NCBI GenBank assembly: GCA_903920835.1
Contig: CAIXNQ010000106.1
Location: 1-9,735 of the forward strand
Source: an uncultured Bacteroidota bacterium
GTDB lineage: Bacteria > Bacteroidota > Bacteroidia > Flavobacteriales > Flavobacteriaceae
Length of the DNA stretch: 9,735 nt
Direction of reading: 5' to 3'
Below, one piece after another: positions 1-6,012 of this stretch. How positions within the stretch are numbered: the stretch's first letter is position 1; every line of letters starts with the position of its first letter. The notes under the pieces are model-generated. The model was not told where the DNA came from, did not search any database, and worked only from the letters and a program-made list of their open reading frames with translations. Position numbers and translations under genes: made by a program.

Positions 1-342
1 ATTAGTTCAAGTACTTCAAAATTAAATTATGTATTGTTGCCAGTGATGTTAAAATATTATTCAATTGCTGGTTTGTTTGTTGAAGCGGGACCACAAGTAG
101 GATTTTTAGTTTCTGCAAAAAATGACGTTGAAGATAAAATATCAAACATCACCACATCAACTGATGTTAAAGACACCACAAATGGTCTTGACATTGCTGC
201 AAACCTAGGTGTTGGTTATGATTTATTAGACAAAATCGTAGTTCAAGCAAGATACAGCTTAGGATTAACAAAAGTGAGCACAGTAGATAATGTAAATTAT
301 AAAAACGGTGTTTTTCAATTATCTTTAGGATATAAATTTTAA
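1..342 (+). CDS. Outer-membrane beta-barrel protein (PorT-like), 3' end only
   Basis: The reading frame is open from the first base, so the gene begins upstream of the window and 113 C-terminal residues are visible. The visible part opens with LNYVLLPVMLKYY, which resembles the 'L-Y-L-x-P-hydrophobic-KYY' strand common in Bacteroidota PorT/OMP_b-brl proteins. It continues with alternating hydrophobic and polar strands: FVEAGPQVGFLVSAK, a charged, Thr-rich loop of about 25 residues, then ANLGVGYDLLDKIVVQARYSLGL. It ends in LGYKF, with the terminal Phe expected of an outer-membrane barrel recognised by the BAM machinery. The Met at position 34 is internal to a conserved strand and is unlikely to be the true start. 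The protein probably sits in the outer membrane as a small 8-10-strand barrel; its ligand or role cannot be told. A strong terminator follows 37 nt after the stop, so this ends its transcription unit. Confidence 0.8.
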   Translation: MSSSTSKLNYVLLPVMLKYYSIAGLFVEAGPQVGFLVSAKNDVEDKISNITTSTDVKDTTNGLDIAANLGVGYDLLDKIVVQARYSLGLTKVSTVDNVNYKNGVFQLSLGYKF

Positions 343-378
343 TCTACTGAAACAGTTTTTTAATAAAATCATCAAATT

Positions 379-415
379 ACAACCCCAGCCCATCGCTGGG
401 GTTGTTTGTTTTTGG
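379..415 (+). terminator. Intrinsic terminator after the barrel gene
   Basis: An 11-bp perfect stem (ACAACCCCAGC at 379-389 with GCTGGGGTTGT at 395-405) encloses a 5-nt loop. A T-rich tail, TTGTTTTT, follows directly. It is unusually GC-rich for this DNA and lies just downstream of the barrel gene stop codon. Confidence 0.9.
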
Positions 416-445
416 TAACTATGTAAAAATATAAGTAGAAACAAG

Positions 446-465
446 CTATTGATTGCTGTCAATAG
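446..465. repeat. Hairpin at the left edge of the 41-nt array
   Basis: The 7-bp arms CTATTGA (446-452) and TCAATAG (459-465) are perfectly complementary around a 6-nt loop. The right arm ends on the first base of the first array unit. There is no T-tract, so it is not an obvious terminator. Confidence 0.5.
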
Positions 466-657
466 GCTCTTGCAATTGTATTCTGCCTATCGTAGCCTAC
501 ATTTTGGCTCTTGCAACTGTTTTCTGACTGTCGTAGCCTACATTTTCGCTCCTGCAACTGTTTTCTGGCTGTCGTAGCCTACATTTTGGCTCCTGCAACT
601 GTTTTCTGACTGTCGTAGCATACATTTTGGCTCCTGCAACTGTTTTCTGGCTGTCGA
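465..657. repeat. 41-nt direct tandem repeat array (4 full units and a partial one)
   Basis: Units begin at 465, 506, 547, 588 and 629, always 41 nt apart with no spacers. The fifth unit is truncated at about 29 nt. Shared landmarks are GGCTCCTGCAACTGTTTTCT at the front of a unit and CTGTCGTAGCCTACATTTT at its end. The first unit is the most divergent; the others differ at a few positions. Unit position 22 alternates A, G, A, G at 527, 568, 609 and 650, which suggests an 82-nt two-unit duplication. A 41-nt period is not a multiple of three, so a repeated peptide is unlikely. I do not recognise the family. Confidence 0.9.
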
Positions 658-683
658 CTCAATCGACAGCTACTCTTTTTTTT
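650..683 (+). terminator. Hairpin with T-tract closing the 41-nt array
   Basis: GCTGTCGA (650-657) pairs perfectly with TCGACAGC (663-670) around a 5-nt loop, and TACTC plus eight T follows. It has the form of a plus-strand intrinsic terminator. Its left arm is the end of the last array unit. This suggests that the array is the body of a short transcript, or that the hairpin acts as a second stop for read-through from the barrel gene. Confidence 0.6.
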
Positions 684-725
684 AATTTAGCTGTTTTTTT
701 TCATTTTTTATTTAAAAAGAGTACG

Positions 726-733
726 CACTTTTG
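726..733 (+). promoter_or_regulatory. Possible -7 box for the AlkB-family gene
   Basis: CACTTTTG matches seven of eight positions of the Bacteroidota -7 consensus TAnnTTTG and lies 22 nt before the ATG. No TTG is found at the expected -33 distance, so this is weak. Because two terminators lie upstream, the gene should need its own promoter near here. Confidence 0.25.
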
Positions 734-755
734 TAATCGTTTTAATTATTAGCTA

Positions 756-1367
756 ATGGATTTATTCAATCAAACCATCGACCCAACATTCAATTGGCTT
801 CCCTATCAAGGAACGGTCAATTATTATGGAACAATTTTTAATAAACAAGAAGCCGATTTTTATTTTGAAAAGCTCTTCAACACCATCGATTGGAGAAACG
901 ACATTGCAATAATTTTTGGAAAAAAAATCATCACCAAACGAAAAGTTGCTTGGTATGGCGACAAACCTTTTGAATATACCTATTCAAACGCCAGCAAATT
1001 AGCCCTCGATTGGACAGCCGAATTATTAGAACTTAAAAAGATTATTGAACAAAAAACTGGTGCAACTTTTAACTCTTGTTTGCTCAACCTCTATCACGAT
1101 GGCTCCGAAGGAATGGCCTATCACAGTGACGGCGAAACCGATTTGCTGAAAAATGGTGCTATTGGCTCACTGAGTTTTGGAGCCACACGAAAGTTTGCTT
1201 TTAAACACAAACAAACCAAAGAAAAAGTTGATCTTGTTTTAGACCATGGCAGCCTGCTGGTAATGAAAGACACCACCCAAACCCACTGGCTGCACCGATT
1301 GCCCCCGACCAAAAAGGTTTCTTCACCAAGAATAAATCTTACGTTTAGGACTATTGTTGAAAAATAG
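756..1367 (+). CDS. alkB: AlkB-family alpha-ketoglutarate-dependent DNA dealkylase
   Basis: The 203-residue protein belongs to the Fe(II)/2-oxoglutarate dioxygenases that oxidatively remove alkyl groups from DNA bases such as 1-methyladenine and 3-methylcytosine. The double-stranded beta-helix core spans roughly residues 104-200. The iron ligands are visible as HSD (H123, D125) and H180 in HWLHRLPP. The 2-oxoglutarate and substrate signature RINLTFR gives R192, N194 and R198. The upstream segment KRKVAWYGD...YTYSN is the nucleotide-recognition region typical of the ALKBH2/ALKBH3-like bacterial branch. Length is normal and no Ada or glycosylase domain is fused. No Shine-Dalgarno sequence precedes the ATG, as usual in this phylum. 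The gene is monocistronic: a repeat array with hairpin lies upstream, and a convergent gene lies downstream. Family assignment is firm; the exact substrate range is inferred, and RNA demethylation cannot be excluded. Confidence 0.93.
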   Translation: MDLFNQTIDPTFNWLPYQGTVNYYGTIFNKQEADFYFEKLFNTIDWRNDIAIIFGKKIITKRKVAWYGDKPFEYTYSNASKLALDWTAELLELKKIIEQKTGATFNSCLLNLYHDGSEGMAYHSDGETDLLKNGAIGSLSFGATRKFAFKHKQTKEKVDLVLDHGSLLVMKDTTQTHWLHRLPPTKKVSSPRINLTFRTIVEK

Positions 1368-1374
1368 TTGAAGC

Positions 1375-1399
1375 ATTAGTCCAACTAATTTGTTTTTTT
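1375..1399 (+). terminator. AT-rich intrinsic terminator after the AlkB gene
   Basis: ATTAGT (1375-1380) and ACTAAT (1384-1389) form a 6-bp stem with a 3-nt loop, directly followed by TTG and seven T. An alternative stem, TAGTTG (1365-1370) with CAACTA (1382-1387), competes for the same bases. The stem is weak in GC, but the T-tract and the position 8 nt after the stop codon fit termination. Confidence 0.5.
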
Positions 1400-1443
1400 C
1401 AAAGCCAAAGAATACTCAGACTAATATAGATTATTAAATTAAA

Positions 1444-1492
1444 AATTCGTGCATTCGTGGCAAAAAAATAAACCGCCACGAATGCACGAATT
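1444..1492. repeat. Long perfect hairpin, copy 1 of a duplicated element
   Basis: The 18-nt arms AATTCGTGCATTCGTGGC (1444-1461) and GCCACGAATGCACGAATT (1475-1492) are perfectly complementary around a 13-nt A-rich loop. On the minus strand the hairpin is followed by a T-rich run, so it could end transcripts arriving from the patatin gene. It looks like the dispersed intergenic palindromes ('attcgtgaattcgtggc' type) that I recall as common in Flavobacterium genomes. Confidence 0.85.
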
Positions 1493-1533
1493 AAAAATAT
1501 AATTTGCGAATTTGCGGTAGTCTTATTCGAATA

Positions 1534-1582
1534 AATTCGTGAATTCGTAGCAAATAAATCAACCGCTAAGAATGCACGAATT
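1534..1582. repeat. Imperfect hairpin, copy 2 of the duplicated element
   Basis: The arms AATTCGTGAATTCGTAGC (1534-1551) and GCTAAGAATGCACGAATT (1565-1582) pair at 16 of 18 positions around a 13-nt loop similar to that of copy 1. It lies exactly 90 nt from copy 1. A related half-sequence, AATTTGCGAATTTGCGGT (1501-1518), lies between the copies. The element ends 20 nt before the stop codon of the convergent patatin gene. Confidence 0.8.
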
Positions 1583-1602
1583 AAAAGAAATTGACTTTGA
1601 AT

Positions 1603-3885
1603 CTAAAACCAAAAACCAACACTAAACCATGTAAATTGGTTGTTTGTTTCGGGCGACCAACTATGTTTAATTTCTACAGGACCAATTGGTGTTTCAATAG
1701 CATAGCCCAAAGCATAGCCCGAATACATTGGTTTTGAAACCCAGTTCACGCCTTGAAACAAGCCATCTTTAATATTAGCAACATTGACCGCAAGATTAAA
1801 GTGGTTTTTCTTGATGAATTCATAATCAAAAGTCAGGGCAGATTTTAAATAAGCATTTCCAGACAAGCTCACAAAATCATAGCCATAGAAAGGCTTGAAA
1901 TTATTAATAGGCGTAAATCCATAACCACCCAAAACAAAATCAAAAAACGAAACGCTCTCTTTACCGAAGCTAAAACCAGCTTCGGATTCGAACTTGGCAG
2001 TTGTTTTTTTGATGATTTTCTTGGCAAAACAAAAATTGCCTTTCAAAATTGAAAACGGATTGAACTGGTGCGTAAAATTTGAAGATGCAAAATAGGTTTG
2101 CAAATCACTTGAAAAACTAACACCTCTGGTCGGGAAATAATTATTGTCGAAAGTATCAAATTTCAAATAAGCATAACTGCTGGTGTAACCACTATTTTCA
2201 AATTTCTGGGAATTTCTTTGCAAAGTTTCAGATGTAATTCTTAAATGTTTATATTCAAAGCCGAGCCCGAATAAGAATTTCTCGGCTATAATAGTTTGAA
2301 TGTAAGCTTGATTCGTAAAGTCAGAAAAATTCATATTGATTGAGTTTATGCCCAATTGCAAAAGTGTTGTACCTTCGTTAAAATCGGTCAAAATATTCCT
2401 AGAAAAAGCATTGTATTTTGACTTTAAACCAAAACTAATATAATAGCCATTGTCGATATAATAATCAAAATTGTATCTGAAGTTATCGCCCAGAATAACG
2501 TCTAGCGAGGCAACATCATTTTTAAACAATGCTTTTTTGTAAGTCAAATTAGTCAAAATAGCACTCTTGAACAAACCGTCAAAATGAAGACTGAATTTCA
2601 GAAACGACTTGGTATTGTTTTCGGTCAATAATAAATTTAAGTCGTCTTCTTTGTCATTAACACGGGTCAATTTATAACTAATGCCGCTAAAGTTTTGGGT
2701 AGCATCTATAGTGTTGATGCCATCGTTCAAATCTTGATTTGTTATTTTGCTGTTACTATTAAATCCGAGTTTGCCGATTACATACGCCCTAGTATAATTG
2801 TCTAAATCATTCATTCCAACGCCTTTTATGTATAGACTATCGCTGCATTTTCTGAGCGGTTTTCGGCTGAATTGTTGTTGGTCTTTGGCGAGTGCTTTAA
2901 TTTTTTCATAAACGCCAAAAGTAGCCGATTCCCCTTTTCTGATAATTTCTTGTCCATCTTCAAACGAAATTACAGAATAATTTTCGATATCGGGTTTGAT
3001 ATAAATATCGGTCAATGCTTTCTTTTGCTTCATCTTTTCAATCATTTGAATGTTTGAAATCTGAACCAAAATTCGAGTGGCTTCTTTCAAAACTTTTCGG
3101 TCTTTCAAATCGTCTTGAACGTCAACACCAATGATAATATCAGCGCCCATTTTTCGTACTTCTTCCACCGGATAATTATTCGTTACACCGCCGTCAATAA
3201 GCAAATGATTGTCAATTTCGACTGGCGTAAACAGTGATGGAAAAGCAGAACTCGCCAACATACATTGCGATAAATTTCCCTTGTTGAGCAGGACTTCTTT
3301 GCCCGTTTCTATATCAGTTGCGACGCAAACAAACGGAATGGGCAACTTAGAAAAATCAGAAATGCCTCGAACTGGTTGCGTCAGCCGATTGAGTAAATTA
3401 TAATTATACAAACCCTTTGACAACGCCAACGGAACTCCAATTTTAAACTTGGCAAAAGGCAATGAAATAGCATAAAGTTCCTCGTTTTTTTTCTCATAAA
3501 AACTCTTAGACGAACGCGGAATATAATCTTGCAATAGCTTATCGAAATCGGTATTTTGAAATATAGAGTCAATTTGTTTTGCATTATAGCCCGATGCGTA
3601 TAAACCGCCAACCACCGCACCCATGCTGGTGCCGCCAATAAAATCGACAGTTACTCCAGCTTCTTCTAAAACTTTTAAAACGCCAATATGAGCAAATCCT
3701 TTCGCACCACCTCCACTCAAAACCAAACCTACTTTAGGTCGTTTTGGGCTTTCTTGCGCTGAAATTTGAATAGAAAATAAAGCAACAAAAAATAACAAAA
3801 TAAGATAGTAATAAACGGCACTTTTGCTACTGTTTCCAGAAGCAAAAGTGTTTTTTGAAATAGGATTTTGTGCCTTGCTCAGCAT
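1603..3885 (-). CDS. Patatin-like phospholipase with POTRA and outer-membrane barrel (type Vd-like)
   Basis: The 760-residue protein combines a lipid acyl-hydrolase with its own outer-membrane barrel. A hydrophobic signal segment lies at residues 24-40, with likely cleavage before Q44 (ISA-Q). Its n-region is unusually long, about 23 residues, but no alternative in-frame Met exists. The patatin domain spans about 50-260. It has the oxyanion motif GGGAKG (58-63), the nucleophile S87 in GTSMG and the catalytic D231 in DGG. A POTRA-like segment follows at about 349-410 (LYIKGVGMND...). A barrel fills about 425-760 and ends in FSVGFWF with a terminal aromatic. The arrangement matches the PlpD/FplA type Vd family, expected to anchor in the outer membrane; whether the enzyme faces the periplasm or the outside cannot be read. 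It lies 3 nt after uvrC, so the two are probably co-transcribed. The substrate is presumably a phospholipid. Confidence 0.9.
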   Translation of the reverse strand: MLSKAQNPISKNTFASGNSSKSAVYYYLILLFFVALFSIQISAQESPKRPKVGLVLSGGGAKGFAHIGVLKVLEEAGVTVDFIGGTSMGAVVGGLYASGYNAKQIDSIFQNTDFDKLLQDYIPRSSKSFYEKKNEELYAISLPFAKFKIGVPLALSKGLYNYNLLNRLTQPVRGISDFSKLPIPFVCVATDIETGKEVLLNKGNLSQCMLASSAFPSLFTPVEIDNHLLIDGGVTNNYPVEEVRKMGADIIIGVDVQDDLKDRKVLKEATRILVQISNIQMIEKMKQKKALTDIYIKPDIENYSVISFEDGQEIIRKGESATFGVYEKIKALAKDQQQFSRKPLRKCSDSLYIKGVGMNDLDNYTRAYVIGKLGFNSNSKITNQDLNDGINTIDATQNFSGISYKLTRVNDKEDDLNLLLTENNTKSFLKFSLHFDGLFKSAILTNLTYKKALFKNDVASLDVILGDNFRYNFDYYIDNGYYISFGLKSKYNAFSRNILTDFNEGTTLLQLGINSINMNFSDFTNQAYIQTIIAEKFLFGLGFEYKHLRITSETLQRNSQKFENSGYTSSYAYLKFDTFDNNYFPTRGVSFSSDLQTYFASSNFTHQFNPFSILKGNFCFAKKIIKKTTAKFESEAGFSFGKESVSFFDFVLGGYGFTPINNFKPFYGYDFVSLSGNAYLKSALTFDYEFIKKNHFNLAVNVANIKDGLFQGVNWVSKPMYSGYALGYAIETPIGPVEIKHSWSPETNNQFTWFSVGFWF

Positions 3886-3888
3886 TGT

Positions 3889-5682
3889 TTATTCTTTGTG
3901 GTAAAAGTCGGTAATTTTTTTTGCTTTTGAAGCACCAACCACTTCCGAAATTTCATTTTCTGTGGCAAGTTTCAATCTTTTAACACTTTTGAAATGTTTT
4001 ACTAACATTATCATCGTTTTTTCGCCAATTCCTGGAATACTTTCTACAGAAGAATTGAGAGCAGCTTTACTTCGTTTGTCTCTGTGAAAAGTAATTCCAA
4101 AACGGTGTGCTTCATTTCGGAGCATCTGAATTACTTTTAGTGTTTCTGATTTTTTGTCTAAATAAAGCGGCACACTATCGCCTGGATAAAACAATTCTTC
4201 GAGACGTTTGGCAATACCTATAATGGCTATTTTGCCACGAAGTCCAAGGGCGTCAATGCTTTTTAATGCAGACGACAACTGTCCTTTTCCTCCGTCAATA
4301 ATGATTAATTGCGGCAACGGCTCGTTTTCATCGAGCAATCTTTTATAACGACGAAAAACTATTTCTTCCATAGATGCAAAATCATTTGGACCTTCGACGG
4401 TTTTGATGTTAAAATGGCGGTAGTCTTTTTTGCTGGGCTTTCCGTCTTTAAAAACCACACAAGCCGCCACTGGATTAGTTCCTTGAATGTTTGAATTGTC
4501 AAAACATTCAATATGTCGCGGTTCTACATTTAGGCGAAGGTCTTTCTGCATTTGCGCCATAATTCGGTTGGTGTGACGGTCTGGATCTACTATTTGAAGC
4601 TGTTTGAGCTGTTCGATTCTAAAGAATTTGGCATTGCGAATTGACAAATCGAGCAACTGTTTTTTATCTCCCAATTGCGGAATTGTGACCTTCATATTAT
4701 CACCAACTTCAACCTCAAACGGCACAATAATTTCGCGCGACAAGAGTTTGAAACGTTCTCGAAGTTCAATAATAGCGAGTTCTAAAAGTTCTTGGTCGGG
4801 TTCGTCGAGTTTCTTTTTGATTTCTAAAGTATGCGAGCGAATGATTGCTCCATGGGCAATTTGGAGGAAGTTGATATACGCCGCACTTTCGTCTGAAACA
4901 ATTGAAAAAACATCAACATTGGTAATTTTTGAATTGACAATTGTAGAGCGAGACTGATAATTCTCGAGCACTTCAACCTTTTCCTTTATTTTTTGAGCTT
5001 CTTCAAACTGCATATTCTGTGCCAAATCGGTCATTACTTTTCTGAAATCTTTCATTGATTCTTTGAAGTTTCCTTTCAAAATTTCACGAATAATATCGAC
5101 TTGTTTTTGATAATTTTCAAGTGATTCATATCCTTCGCAACCGCCTTTGCAGTTGCCTATATGATATTCGAGACAAACCTTAAACTTGCCCGAATCGATA
5201 TTGTTTTTGCTTAAATCGAAGTTGCAAGTCCGCAACGGATAAAGCTCTTTAATCAAGTCGAGAATGGTGCTCACGGTCTTGAAATTGGTATAAGGTCCAA
5301 AATATTCAGAGCCGTCTTTAATCATTCTTCGGGTAGAGAAAATGCGCGAAAAAGGTTCTTTCTTGATGCAAATCCACGGATAACTTTTGTCGTCTTTCAA
5401 CATCACGTTATATCGGGGTTGCAGGGTTTTTATTAGGTTGTTTTCTAATAAAAGCGCGTCGGTTTCAGTCGGAACCACAATATGTTTAATGGTTACAATT
5501 TTCTTAACCAACACATTTGTTTTTGCGGTGTCGTGAATCTTGTTAAAATAAGAAGCAACTCTTTTCTTTAGGTTTTTTGCTTTGCCAACATAAAGAATTT
5601 TTCCTTCCTTGTCATAATATTGATAAACTCCCGGACTGTCGGGCAAGGTCTGAATTTGGAGAGCTAACGATGGATTTGTCAT
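3889..5682 (-). CDS. uvrC: Excinuclease ABC subunit UvrC
   Basis: UvrC makes both incisions around a bulky DNA lesion after UvrAB recognition. The 597-residue length is typical. The N-terminal GIY-YIG nuclease (about 13-95) shows GVYQYY, YVGKAKNLKKR with R41, and E80 in LLLENNLIK; it makes the 3' cut. Four cysteines (C153, C170, C178, C182) match the iron-sulfur cluster ligands known in UvrC. A UVR segment for UvrB contact lies at about 211-242 (MQFEEAQKIKEKVEVLE). The RNase H-like 5' nuclease carries D395 (ECFDNSN), D434 (NDFASMEE) and D463 (IIDGGKGQL), with a His-rich stretch at 526-533. Helix-hairpin-helix repeats close the protein (IPGIGEKT and the region after it). No Shine-Dalgarno sequence precedes the ATG. 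A good Bacteroidota promoter lies about 40 nt upstream, and the patatin gene follows after 3 nt. Confidence 0.98.
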   Translation of the reverse strand: MTNPSLALQIQTLPDSPGVYQYYDKEGKILYVGKAKNLKKRVASYFNKIHDTAKTNVLVKKIVTIKHIVVPTETDALLLENNLIKTLQPRYNVMLKDDKSYPWICIKKEPFSRIFSTRRMIKDGSEYFGPYTNFKTVSTILDLIKELYPLRTCNFDLSKNNIDSGKFKVCLEYHIGNCKGGCEGYESLENYQKQVDIIREILKGNFKESMKDFRKVMTDLAQNMQFEEAQKIKEKVEVLENYQSRSTIVNSKITNVDVFSIVSDESAAYINFLQIAHGAIIRSHTLEIKKKLDEPDQELLELAIIELRERFKLLSREIIVPFEVEVGDNMKVTIPQLGDKKQLLDLSIRNAKFFRIEQLKQLQIVDPDRHTNRIMAQMQKDLRLNVEPRHIECFDNSNIQGTNPVAACVVFKDGKPSKKDYRHFNIKTVEGPNDFASMEEIVFRRYKRLLDENEPLPQLIIIDGGKGQLSSALKSIDALGLRGKIAIIGIAKRLEELFYPGDSVPLYLDKKSETLKVIQMLRNEAHRFGITFHRDKRSKAALNSSVESIPGIGEKTMIMLVKHFKSVKRLKLATENEISEVVGASKAKKITDFYHKE

Positions 5683-6012
5683 TTAAAATTAAAAAGAAAT
5701 TGGCGTTGATAAACGAGCAAACAAAGTTAGGTTTAATCGTTGTGTTTTCAAAAAATAGTAAACAAAGATTTACAAGAACGATTAAAAAACTAATTAATTT
5801 ACAAGAGTTTACTAATTTTGATATTAATGACATATTAATTTTTAAAATTAGCTCAACCTTATAATTTTTCTTGGAATCAAAAATGGTTGAATTTTAAAAT
5901 CTTTGAACGATTTGGATTATTAATAGATTCAACTTCGATTTTTTTTATATTTTAGCGATATTAAAATCGGAGCTGCTATATTAGAAATAGCTTTTTCTTA
6001 ATAGTTAAATCA
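5683..6012. other. 330-nt divergent intergenic region between uvrC and the S41 gene
   Basis: The half nearest uvrC holds that gene's promoter. For the plus-strand S41 gene there are several weak candidates and no clear winner. TAATTTTG (5813-5820) is a perfect -7 match without a -33 TTG. AATCTTTG (5898-5905) is a 7-of-8 match with a TTG 24 nt upstream (5871-5873). TATATTTT (5946-5953) is also a 7-of-8 match, but with no well-placed TTG. A small hairpin, GCTAT (5975-5979) with ATAGC (5987-5991), is followed by TTTTTCTT in the S41 leader. No credible gene was seen. Confidence 0.5.
5722..5751 (-). promoter_or_regulatory. Bacteroidota-type promoter for uvrC-patatin
   Basis: Read on the minus strand, TTG (5751-5749) is followed after 19 nt by TAACTTTG (5729-5722). 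This matches the -33 TTG and -7 TAnnTTTG elements used by the Bacteroidota primary sigma factor. The predicted transcription start leaves a leader of roughly 30-35 nt before the uvrC ATG. The match is perfect at all fixed positions, but such motifs also occur by chance in AT-rich DNA. Confidence 0.6.

Larger units (their letters stand above)
343..755. other. 413-nt intergenic region without a gene
   Basis: This gap contains the terminator of the barrel gene, the left hairpin, the 41-nt tandem array, the closing hairpin with T-tract, and a short AT-rich stretch leading into the AlkB gene. No protein-coding frame with a plausible start and family resemblance was seen, and no tRNA-like cloverleaf was noticed. 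Confidence 0.7.

Noticed and set aside
465..657. CRISPR array
   Set aside because: Units abut without unique spacers, the copies drift in sequence, and no cas gene is in the window.
465..657. Repeat-containing small protein
   Set aside because: The 41-nt period shifts frame in each unit, so no repeated peptide results.
3381..3638. 85-codon minus-strand frame within the patatin gene
   Set aside because: It is a shifted frame across the patatin domain, with no independent start context or recognisable motif.
4604..4957. 117-codon plus-strand frame inside uvrC
   Set aside because: It is antisense to uvrC, whose domains are complete. Its composition (Ser-rich) is that expected from the opposite strand of this region.
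5671..5864. Small plus-strand gene overlapping the uvrC start
   Set aside because: It begins antisense to the uvrC N-terminus, then crosses the uvrC promoter. The Lys-rich translation reflects AT-rich DNA and shows no family resemblance.
5936..5969. CGATTTT / AAAATCG inverted repeat as an operator
   Set aside because: The 7-bp arms are mostly A and T and are 20 nt apart; chance occurrence is likely in this composition.
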